Source: Streptomyces agglomeratus (lineage in GTDB: Bacteria > Actinomycetota > Actinomycetes > Streptomycetales > Streptomycetaceae). From it: a stretch of DNA of 64,000 bases. The DNA is taken from NCBI RefSeq assembly GCF_001746415.1, contig NZ_MEHJ01000001.1, positions 4,416,501-4,480,500 on the forward strand, in the 5' to 3' direction. Below are positions 1 to 6,140 of the stretch, piece by piece; within the stretch, counting starts at the first letter, position 1; each line of letters starts with the position of its first letter. The notes beneath the pieces were generated by a model, which was not told where the DNA came from, searched no databases, and saw nothing but the letters and a program-made list of their open reading frames with translations. The position numbers were made by a program, and so were the translations under genes.

Positions 1-294
1 CGTTTCAGGGATGGCCGTTTCGGGGGTGGCCGCTCGTTCCGCGGCGACCAGGGCCTCGAACTCCGGGGTGACGCGGGCGACCGTACCGGGCCCGAGGACG
101 ATCTGGTACGTCGCGTCCTCGACCACGCCCAGTACGGCGGGAAGGGCCTTGAGCCGCTCGTCTTGGACGAGGGCACGGTCGCGCAGACCCAGCCGGAGGC
201 GGGTCATGCAGTGGGCGATGGAGGTGATGTTCCCCGCGCCTCCGACGAGGGGAAGGATCGCGGCGGCGGTGGCGCGGTTCTTGTTCTCTGTCAT
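1..294 (-). CDS. PTS IIB (probably IIBC) component, N-terminal 98 codons
   Basis: Partial gene running off the left edge. The 98 visible residues form a glucose-family EIIB domain: the HCMTRLRL segment at residues 29-36 carries the cysteine that is phosphorylated by EIIA in this family, and a Q-I-V-L-G-P-G-T-V segment follows near residue 70. After the domain (about residue 80) the frame continues through a Pro/Ala/Thr-rich linker, which suggests fusion to an EIIC membrane domain outside the window. It follows murQ on the same strand after a 40-bp gap, so it is probably the MurP-type importer and phosphorylator of N-acetylmuramic acid. The substrate is inferred from context; N-acetylglucosamine or another sugar cannot be excluded. 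ATG at 294 is the only good start. Confidence 0.82.
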   Translation of the reverse strand, partial: MTENKNRATAAAILPLVGGAGNITSIAHCMTRLRLGLRDRALVQDERLKALPAVLGVVEDATYQIVLGPGTVARVTPEFEALVAAERAATPETAIPET

Positions 295-334
295 GGTGCG
301 TGGTGCCTTACTGTGCGGGGGTGGTGCGTCCAGT

Positions 335-1297
335 TCAGGCCGTACGGGCGGCCGCGGCCTGGAGCGCCACGCGCAAGTGCCCCTGCGCTTCGTTGAGCAG
401 AGCGGCCGCGGTGGGGCCGTCGACGGACCCGAGGAGCACCAGGATGGCGTTCTTCACCTCTCCGCCGGTGGCGGCGAGCGCGGCTTCGATGTCCGTGTCG
501 GGGGCGCCCGTCGCCAGCGCGACGATGCGGCGCGAGCGGGCGCGCAGCTTCTCGTTGGAGGCGCGTACGTCGACCATCAGATTTCCGTACGTCTTGCCGA
601 GCCGGATCATCGTGATGGTCGAGATCATGTTGAGGACGAGCTTCTGGGCCGTGCCCGCCTTGAGCCGGGTCGAGCCGGTGAGGAGTTCGGGTCCGACGAC
701 GATCTCCAGGCCGTGCTCGGCGGCCGCGCCCAGCGCGCTGTCCGCGTTGCAGGACAGGCCGAGGGTGAGGGCGCCGAGGGCGCGGGCGTGTTCGACGGCG
801 CCGACCGCGTACGGGGTGCGGCCGGAGGCGGATACGCCGACGACGGTGTCGTCGGCGGTCAGACCGAGTCGGTCCAGGTCCTCGGCCGCCAGCTCCCTTG
901 AGTCCTCCGCGCCCTCGACCGCCTTAATCATCGCGGTCGGTCCGCCGGCGATCAGGCCGACGACCTGGGCGGGGTCGGTGTTGAAGGTCGGCGGGCACTC
1001 GCTCGCGTCGAGCACGCCGAGCCGCCCCGCCGTGCCGGCGCCCGCGTAGATCAGCCTCCCGCCCCGGGCCATCCGCTCGGCGGTGGCGTCGATGGCGGCG
1101 GCGATCTCCGGGAGCCGGGCGGCGACGGCCTGGGGGACGGTGCGGTCCTCGCCGTTCATGATGCGGGCGATGTCGGCCGTGGGGAGCTGGTCGATCTCGG
1201 CGAGCTCGGGGCGGAACGCCTCGGTGGTCAAGGTGGCGAGCTGGGCGCGCAGTGCGCCGTACGTGGCGGAGGGCGTGTTCGCGCGGGTCGAGGTCAT
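335..1297 (-). CDS. murQ: N-acetylmuramic acid 6-phosphate etherase
   Basis: 320 residues, normal length for MurQ. The enzyme cleaves the lactyl ether of MurNAc-6-phosphate to give GlcNAc-6-phosphate and D-lactate, a cytoplasmic step of cell-wall recycling. Diagnostic features are a SIS (sugar isomerase) domain beginning with LIYAGAGTAGRLGVLDASE around residues 82-100, including the catalytic glutamate of the DASECPPTF motif, and the GVSASGRTPY phosphosugar-binding loop about residue 150. Both are intact. It lies between an RpiR-type regulator (100 bp upstream) and a PTS IIB gene (40 bp downstream), all on the minus strand, the expected MurR-MurQ-MurP set. No clear Shine-Dalgarno precedes the ATG at 1297. 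Confidence 0.95.
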   Translation of the reverse strand: MTSTRANTPSATYGALRAQLATLTTEAFRPELAEIDQLPTADIARIMNGEDRTVPQAVAARLPEIAAAIDATAERMARGGRLIYAGAGTAGRLGVLDASECPPTFNTDPAQVVGLIAGGPTAMIKAVEGAEDSRELAAEDLDRLGLTADDTVVGVSASGRTPYAVGAVEHARALGALTLGLSCNADSALGAAAEHGLEIVVGPELLTGSTRLKAGTAQKLVLNMISTITMIRLGKTYGNLMVDVRASNEKLRARSRRIVALATGAPDTDIEAALAATGGEVKNAILVLLGSVDGPTAAALLNEAQGHLRVALQAAAARTA

Positions 1298-1397
1298 GAG
1301 GAGTGCGGCTCTTTCTCGTCGTACGACTGCGGGAGTGGCTGTGCGCTGCGGGCGTGGCCGCTGTGCTGTGGGCCGCGCGGCGTTTGCCCGCCGGCGG

Positions 1398-2459
1398 CTA
1401 ACGGTTGCTGCTGCGGGGCGCGTGGCGGTGGGCGAGCGCCTCGTAGGAGGCGGCGAGGGCGGGGGCGGCTGTCTCGTACGTACGCTGCGCCACGCCTATG
1501 AACAGGCAGTCGACGACGAGGAGTTGGCTCGTACGGCTCGACATGGCGGCCGGGCGCAGTTCGCTCTCGCGGGCGGTCGACGTGGTCAGGACGTGGTCGG
1601 CGTACTGCGACACGGGCCCGTCCGGGCGGCCCGTGATCGCCACCGTGGTGGCCCCCCGGTCGAAGGCGACGCGCAGCGGCTCGATGGCGTCACCGGTCGA
1701 GCCGGAGTGCGTGATGGCTATCGCCACGTCGCCGGAGCGGAGCTGGACGGCGTTGGTGACGGCGAGGTGCGGGTCGGTGTGCGCGTGCGCGATGAGGCCG
1801 ATGCGCAGGAGTTTCTGGGCGAGGTCCATGCCGACGAGGGAGGAGGCGCCGACCCCGTAGATGTCGATGCGGCGGGCCGCGGCGAGCGCGGTGACGGCCG
1901 CGCCCAGCTGGACGGTGTCGAGGCCGGCGGCGGTGTCGGCGAGGGTCTGCTGCTCGTCGTACGCCAGCTTCGCCACGACGTCCGCGATCGGGTCGTCGAC
2001 GGCGATGTCGGCGGTGACGGCGGGCGCCCGGCCCGACTGCTGCTGGGCGGCGAGTCCGGCGAGCGCGAGGCGCAGGTCGCGGTAGCCGGGGTAGCCGAGG
2101 AGGCGGGCGGTGCGGACGACGGTGGCCTCGCTGGTGCCGGTCAGCTCCGCGAGGCCGGTGACCGTGAGGGCGGCGCAGCCGGCCGGGTCGGCGGCGACGG
2201 CCTCGGCGACGCGCTGCATGGAGCGGGTCATGGAGGGGGCGAGGGTCCGTACCTTGGCCGCGAGGGCGGCGGGGGCGGGCGGGGCGGTGGTGCGGGCGCC
2301 GGCTGGGGCGACCGTGCGAGCTGTGCCGATGCCTGCCGTGCCTGCCGTACCTGCGGTGCCTGCCGTGGTGACCGCGCCTGCCGTGCCGACCGCGCCTGCT
2401 GCCGGGGTGGGCGTGCTCGCGGAACCGCCGGTGAAAATTTCCTTCACTTCATTGGTCAC
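1398..2459 (-). CDS. RpiR/MurR-family transcriptional regulator
   Basis: 353 residues from a GTG at 2459; the frame stays open upstream but that extension is Arg/Pro/His-rich and not family-like. A low-complexity Ala/Gly/Thr/Pro linker (about residues 14-50) is followed by an RpiR N-terminal helix-turn-helix (LAELTGTSEATVVRTARLLG) and a C-terminal SIS domain (IDIYGVGASSLVGMDLAQKL and THSGSTGDAI), which senses a phosphosugar. Members next to murQ usually control MurNAc recycling with MurNAc-6-P as effector. It precedes murQ on the same strand with a 100-bp gap. Two TGAAA-N5-TTTC-like boxes overlap its start region, suggesting autoregulation. The start is uncertain by a few codons. Confidence 0.88.
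   Translation of the reverse strand: MTNEVKEIFTGGSASTPTPAAGAVGTAGAVTTAGTAGTAGTAGIGTARTVAPAGARTTAPPAPAALAAKVRTLAPSMTRSMQRVAEAVAADPAGCAALTVTGLAELTGTSEATVVRTARLLGYPGYRDLRLALAGLAAQQQSGRAPAVTADIAVDDPIADVVAKLAYDEQQTLADTAAGLDTVQLGAAVTALAAARRIDIYGVGASSLVGMDLAQKLLRIGLIAHAHTDPHLAVTNAVQLRSGDVAIAITHSGSTGDAIEPLRVAFDRGATTVAITGRPDGPVSQYADHVLTTSTARESELRPAAMSSRTSQLLVVDCLFIGVAQRTYETAAPALAASYEALAHRHAPRSSNR
2432..2446. promoter_or_regulatory. Candidate MurR/RpiR operator, site 1
   Basis: TGAAAATTTCCTTCA sits inside the larger interrupted palindrome GTGAA-N7-TTCAC (2431-2447), over the first codons of the RpiR gene. RpiR regulators of aminosugar genes typically bind TGAAA/TTTCA half-sites. Function is inferred. 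Confidence 0.4.
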
Positions 2460-2462
2460 GCC

Positions 2463-2477
2463 TGAAAGATATTTTCG
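2463..2477. promoter_or_regulatory. Candidate MurR/RpiR operator, site 2
   Basis: TGAAAGATATTTTCG just upstream of the RpiR GTG start. Its centre is 31 bp (three helical turns) from that of site 1, in an AT-rich island unlike the surroundings. It may overlap the promoter. Confidence 0.4.
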
Positions 2478-2534
2478 TGCGGGTGGGGCCGTCAACCCCC
2501 TGCCGTGGAACCCCTGCGCGCCCACGCGGCGCGC

Positions 2535-2540
2535 GACAAT
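2535..2540 (+). promoter_or_regulatory. -10 hexamer of a probable leaderless promoter
   Basis: GACAAT lies 6 nt before the ATG at 2547, the spacing at which transcription would begin on the start codon. No Shine-Dalgarno is present. It decides the start of the following gene. Confidence 0.45.
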
Positions 2541-2546
2541 GGCTCT

Positions 2547-2906
2547 ATGGACCCCATTCCCTCCCCCACGGAACAGGCGCTGCACGCCGCCCGCGCGCTC
2601 GTCATGGCCGACCTCACGGCCCGTGACGTGGCGCGGGCGGACGTCGTGTCGCTGGTCGAGGACGCGATAGTGCACCGCCGCTGGTGGGTGGAGCAGTGGC
2701 CCGCGGGGGCGGAGTTCGTCACGGGCCTGATTGCCCAGGACGTCCAGGACGCCCTGCTGGAGAAGTACGGCCGCTGGCCGATCTGCCCCGTGTGCACCGA
2801 CGTGGAGCCGCACGCGCTCGCGGTCGAGCCGGAGCTGGGGCCCGATCCGCACTGGGTGTGCTCGAAGGCGGCCGTGATCGTGGCGCCGGTCGGCAGCCTG
2901 CGGTGA
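2547..2906 (+). CDS. Conserved protein of unknown function (119 aa)
   Basis: 119 residues, mostly helical, soluble, with no signal peptide. Two cysteines in WPICPVCTDVEPHAL (about residues 79-93) give a CxxC pair, and there is another in HWVCSKA, resembling a small zinc-binding site. The domain name is not recognised; similar small proteins occur in Streptomyces beside DUF4031 genes. Its TGA overlaps the GTG of the next gene (GTGA), so the two are translationally coupled. The longer frame starting at 2505 is rejected because a -10-like GACAAT sits 6 nt before the ATG at 2547. Confidence 0.75.
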   Translation: MDPIPSPTEQALHAARALVMADLTARDVARADVVSLVEDAIVHRRWWVEQWPAGAEFVTGLIAQDVQDALLEKYGRWPICPVCTDVEPHALAVEPELGPDPHWVCSKAAVIVAPVGSLR

Positions 2907-3169
2907 CGTTGTACATCGACCCGCCGACCTGGCCCGGGCACGGCCGGATGTGGTCGCACCTGGTGAGTGACGTCTCGTTCGAGGAACTGCACGCGTTCGC
3001 GGCCGCCATCGGGTGCCCGCCGCGCGCCTTCGAACGCGACCACTACGACGTGCCCGACGTGCGCTACGCCGACGCGGTGGCCGCCGGTGCGGTGGAGGTG
3101 GGCTCGAAGGAACTCGTACGCCGCATCACGGCGGCGGGCCTGCGGCGGCCGAAGGGGCGGCCGGCGTAG
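2903..3169 (+). CDS. DUF4031 domain-containing protein
   Basis: 88 residues from the GTG overlapping the previous stop. The whole protein matches the DUF4031 pattern as I know it: an N-terminal TLYIDPPTWPGHGRMWSHLV, a central FERDHYDVPDVRYADAVAAG and a C-terminal GSKELVRRITAAGLR. The conserved His and Asp residues hint at a metal or phosphate site, but no function is known. It is coupled to the upstream 119-residue protein. Confidence 0.85.
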   Translation: MTLYIDPPTWPGHGRMWSHLVSDVSFEELHAFAAAIGCPPRAFERDHYDVPDVRYADAVAAGAVEVGSKELVRRITAAGLRRPKGRPA

Positions 3170-3199
3170 GAATGCGGGTGCTGCCGGGTCGCTCCGGCG

Positions 3200-3802
3200 T
3201 CAGACCGGGAAAGCGCCGGTGTCCAGCAGCCCGCCGAAGGGCTCGGGGAGGCGCACCTGCTCGCCGAAGGCGGCACGCTCGCTGTGCTTGTACGCGCCGT
3301 TCTGCGGCTCGGTGAAGAGGGTGGTCGTCGGGCCGTGCTCGTCGAACCGGTCGATCAGCAGGTACGCCGGCACCGGCGCGTGCGCGTATGCCCATAGCTT
3401 CTTGGTCCGGTCGTCCTTGGCGTTGCCCTTGGACGTGATCTCGACGACGAGCAGGGCCTCCGAGGCGTCCACCGGGTCGCTGGTGTCCGGGTCCATTGCC
3501 GCGATCAGTGCGGTCGGCATGACGACCAGGTCCGGGACGTAGAGCTTGTCGAGTGGGGCGATGTGGACGCCGAGGGTCTGGTAGACCTCCAACTCCTCGG
3601 ACAAGTCGCGGTAGAGCGTGCGCTGGACCTTGGCGGCGATGCCGTTGTGGTGCGCGTGTGGCGGTGGTACCAAGACGATCTGTCCTCCGTCGATCTCGGC
3701 GCGCCAGCCCTCGGGCACGTCCAGCTCGCGCCAGACCTGCAACAGGTAGTCCCACGGCCGACGGCGAGGCACCTGGTCGTTCCCGACCATTGCGGCGGTC
3801 AT
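3200..3802 (-). CDS. Uma2-family (DUF820) restriction-endonuclease-like protein
   Basis: 200 residues. The PD-(D/E)XK nuclease-like core of the Uma2 family is visible: VPEGWRAEIDGGQIVLVPPP near residues 29-48, LYVPDLVVM with the conserved Asp near 90, and LLVVEITSKGNAKDDRTKK near 117-135, where Glu and the lysines form the presumed catalytic E-x-x-S motif. Such proteins are abundant in Streptomyces and cyanobacteria. DNA cleavage has not been shown for most of them and the biological role is unknown. It stands alone, convergent with DUF4031 and 133 bp from the exporter gene behind it. Confidence 0.88.
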   Translation of the reverse strand: MTAAMVGNDQVPRRRPWDYLLQVWRELDVPEGWRAEIDGGQIVLVPPPHAHHNGIAAKVQRTLYRDLSEELEVYQTLGVHIAPLDKLYVPDLVVMPTALIAAMDPDTSDPVDASEALLVVEITSKGNAKDDRTKKLWAYAHAPVPAYLLIDRFDEHGPTTTLFTEPQNGAYKHSERAAFGEQVRLPEPFGGLLDTGAFPV

Positions 3803-3935
3803 CGCGCCTCCCTTCTCCAGCGGCCTGACACGGCGAGCGTAGATCGACGGATCTGCGGCGGTGAGCCGCTTTCAACAGCGTGCCACGATCGAATGACTGG
3901 CGCGCCGACCCCGTGCAAAGGCGCACGGGCCGGGG

Positions 3936-5153
3936 TCAGGTTCGCTCGGTGTGCACTGCCTTCGGTGCCTCGAACGGTGACGTGGCCGAGGACGCCACCA
4001 GGCGGGAGCGCGACCGCTGGAGGCGCAGGGAGAACGCCGCCGCCACGAGTGCCACCACCGTCATCGCCGCGCCCGCCCACGCCGTCGACGAGAAGCCGAA
4101 GCCCGCGTCGATCACCGTGCCGCCGAGCCAGGGGCCGCCCGTGTTGCCCAGGTTGAACGCCGCCGTCGTGGTCGCGCCCGCCAGGGTCGGCGCCGCGCCC
4201 GCGACGTTGAACATCCGGGCGTTGAGCGCCGGCGCCGTGTAGAAGGCCGAGAGGCCGAGCAGGAACGACAGGGCGACCGCCACCACCGCGCTGGAGGCGA
4301 AGAGGGCCAGTACGACGAGGAAGACGGTCGACGCCGCGATACCGCTGATCAGTACGCCGAAGAGGTGCGCGTCCGCGACCCGGCCGCCCACCGTCGTACC
4401 CACCAGCGCGCCGATGCCGAACAGCGCCAGGACCGTCGGCACCCAGCCCGCGTCGAGGCCCGCCACGTCCGTCAGCAGCGGCGCGAGGTAGCTGAACGCG
4501 CAGAAGACGCCGCCCGCCGCCAGCGCCGTGATCGTGATCGCCAGCCAGACCTGGCCGTCGCGGTAGATCGCCAGCTCCCGCTTGAGCCGCGGCTTCTCCG
4601 CCGGGAGCGGGATGCGCGGGATCAGCGTCACGACACCCACCAGCGCGAGCGCGGAGGCCGCGCCGACCGCCCAGAACGCCGACCGCCAGCCGAAGTGCTC
4701 GCCGAGGAACGCCCCGGCGGGCACACCCAGCACGTTCGCGATGCTCAGCCCGCCGATCATGACCGCCATCGCCCGCGCCCGCGCGTTCACCGGCACCATC
4801 GCGATGGCGACCGCCGCGCCCACCGCCCAGAACCCGGCGCACGCGAACGCGCTCACGACGCGCGAGACGAAGAGCAGCTCGTACGACGGCGCCAGCGCGC
4901 CGGCGACCTGGCCGAGGCCGAACACCGTGATCAGCGCGATCAGGGTCGTACGGCGGGGAAGGCGCAGCGTGGCGACGGCCAGCAGGGGCGCGCCGATCAC
5001 CATGCCGATGGCGAAGGCCGAGATGAGGAGCCCCGCCTGGGGGATCGAGACGTCCATGTCGGCGGCGATCGGCGGCAGCAGCCCGGACAGCATGAATTCG
5101 CTGGTTCCGAGGGCGAAGACCGCCAGGCCGAGTATGTAGACGGCGAGGGGCAT
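3936..5153 (-). CDS. MFS drug exporter, DHA1 family (chloramphenicol-resistance CmlR-like)
   Basis: 405 residues with 12 predicted membrane helices. The N-terminus MPLAVYILGLAVFALGTSEF and the loop after helix 2 (ATLRLPRRTTLI) are typical of the Streptomyces CmlR/AraJ-like DHA1 transporters that expel chloramphenicol, sugars or other drugs by proton antiport. The FLGEHFGWRSAFW segment near residue 150 corresponds to the proline-containing antiporter motif region (here VLGVPAGAFLG). The frame is open to 5219, but the internal ATG at 5153 matches where family members begin; no convincing ribosome site marks any candidate. Substrate unknown. Confidence 0.85.
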   Translation of the reverse strand: MPLAVYILGLAVFALGTSEFMLSGLLPPIAADMDVSIPQAGLLISAFAIGMVIGAPLLAVATLRLPRRTTLIALITVFGLGQVAGALAPSYELLFVSRVVSAFACAGFWAVGAAVAIAMVPVNARARAMAVMIGGLSIANVLGVPAGAFLGEHFGWRSAFWAVGAASALALVGVVTLIPRIPLPAEKPRLKRELAIYRDGQVWLAITITALAAGGVFCAFSYLAPLLTDVAGLDAGWVPTVLALFGIGALVGTTVGGRVADAHLFGVLISGIAASTVFLVVLALFASSAVVAVALSFLLGLSAFYTAPALNARMFNVAGAAPTLAGATTTAAFNLGNTGGPWLGGTVIDAGFGFSSTAWAGAAMTVVALVAAAFSLRLQRSRSRLVASSATSPFEAPKAVHTERT

Positions 5154-5221
5154 GCGGGCGCGGCGCTTTTCGGCGGAGTCGGGCATGACAGGGGAGAACG
5201 CCGCTGGAAGGGCTCGCATTC

Positions 5222-5310
5222 CCGGTCGGCCCGGTCGGCCCGGTCGGCCCGGTCGTCCGGTAGCCCGGTCGGTCCGGTCGGTCCTGTCGGCCCGGTCGGT
5301 CCGGTTCGCC
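5222..5310. repeat. 9-bp tandem repeat, about ten units
   Basis: Repeats of CGGTCGGCC with drift (CGGTCGGTC, CGGTCGTCC, CTGTCGGCC) and one 7-bp irregular unit. Between the exporter and the HD gene. Read on the minus strand it encodes Gly-Pro-Thr triplets, but nothing suggests translation. Confidence 0.8.
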
Positions 5311-5325
5311 TTGTTCGCCTGCCGG

Positions 5326-5991
5326 TCAGACCGTGAGCAGGTCCAGCTCCGTCGTCAGGTTCTGGCGCGCCCGTGCCTCCCACTCGGCCTGCCCGTACGG
5401 CGTACGGAACAGCGTCGGCAGCTCCAGGAGCTGCCGCAGCACCGCCGCGCGTCCCTCGCGGAACGCCGCGTCGGGGACGAATCCGTACTCCTCGCGGACC
5501 GCTGCCGCGTAGGCGGCGTACGGGGCGGGGGGAGCGGCGAGGATCGCCAGGTCGGCGTCGCAGAGGGCCTCGCCGTTGGTGTCGTCCGGGGCGGGGTCGT
5601 GCGTGGCGGTGAGGCGGACCAGGCGGGCCACCTCGGCCGTACGGGCGTCGTCGAGCCCGAGCTCGGCCAGGGCGCGCTCGGCGAGGTCGGCGCTGCGTTC
5701 CTCGTTCTCGGAGCGGTCGGGGCGGTAGACCGCGTCGTGGAACCAGGCGGCGAGGCGGACGGCGGCCGGGTCGTCCGCGTGGCCGGCCAGCGTGTCCAGG
5801 TGGCCGAGGACCGCGACGAGGTGGTCGGTGGAGTGGTAGCGCCGCTGGGGTTCGGCCCAGCGGGCGAGGAGGTTCTCGGCGTACGGGCGAGGGTCGGCGG
5901 CAAGCCCGCTTCGGGCCGGGACGGTGTCCAGCCAGCGGCGGACCAGGTCCTCGTGCGCGGGGTGCCGGGGGGCGGCGGCCATGGCGTTCAT
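5326..5991 (-). CDS. HD-domain metal-dependent phosphohydrolase-like protein
   Basis: 221 residues. HD-superfamily signature: YHSTDHLVAVLGHLD (about residues 48-62), AAWFHDAVYRP containing the HD pair (about 74-84), SENEERSADLAERAL and later TATHDP and DADLAIL. These histidines and aspartates are the usual metal ligands. Members hydrolyse phosphate esters or nucleotides, but this subfamily (predicted HD-superfamily hydrolases) has no assigned substrate. Start chosen at the ATG at 5991 because a CACAAT hexamer lies 7 nt upstream; an ATG at 6000 is also in frame. A strong terminator separates it from copA upstream. Confidence 0.85.
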   Translation of the reverse strand: MNAMAAAPRHPAHEDLVRRWLDTVPARSGLAADPRPYAENLLARWAEPQRRYHSTDHLVAVLGHLDTLAGHADDPAAVRLAAWFHDAVYRPDRSENEERSADLAERALAELGLDDARTAEVARLVRLTATHDPAPDDTNGEALCDADLAILAAPPAPYAAYAAAVREEYGFVPDAAFREGRAAVLRQLLELPTLFRTPYGQAEWEARARQNLTTELDLLTV

Positions 5992-5998
5992 GCCCCTC

Positions 5999-6004
5999 AT
6001 TGTG
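5999..6004 (-). promoter_or_regulatory. -10 hexamer, probable leaderless promoter of the HD gene
   Basis: CACAAT on the minus strand, 7 nt before the ATG at 5991. The same CACAATG(N6)ATG layout precedes the HAD gene at 23727. Confidence 0.4.
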
Positions 6005-6046
6005 CCGCGCGGCGTCTGCGCGTCTTCCCGGGCTCGGGCAAACGTA

Positions 6047-6096
6047 CGACCGCCCTTGGGCGCAGGCCGGTGAGGGCCCGCGCCCAAGGGCGGTCG
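6047..6096 (-). terminator. Rho-independent-type hairpin after copA
   Basis: Perfect 17-bp stem: CGACCGCCCTTGGGCGC at 6047-6063 pairs with its complement at 6080-6096 around a 16-nt loop. It lies 45 bp beyond the copA stop and lacks a T-tract, as is usual for Streptomyces terminators. Confidence 0.75.
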
Positions 6097-6140
6097 GGGG
6101 AGTGCGTTGTCGACCGTCCGCCGGCCCGTCCGCTTCGCCG

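Noticed and set aside
4997..5383. Minus-strand frame with Gly-Pro-Thr repeats resembling a collagen-like protein
   Set aside because: The Gly-Pro-Thr run is the 9-bp DNA repeat read in one frame; the remainder overlaps the exporter gene out of frame.
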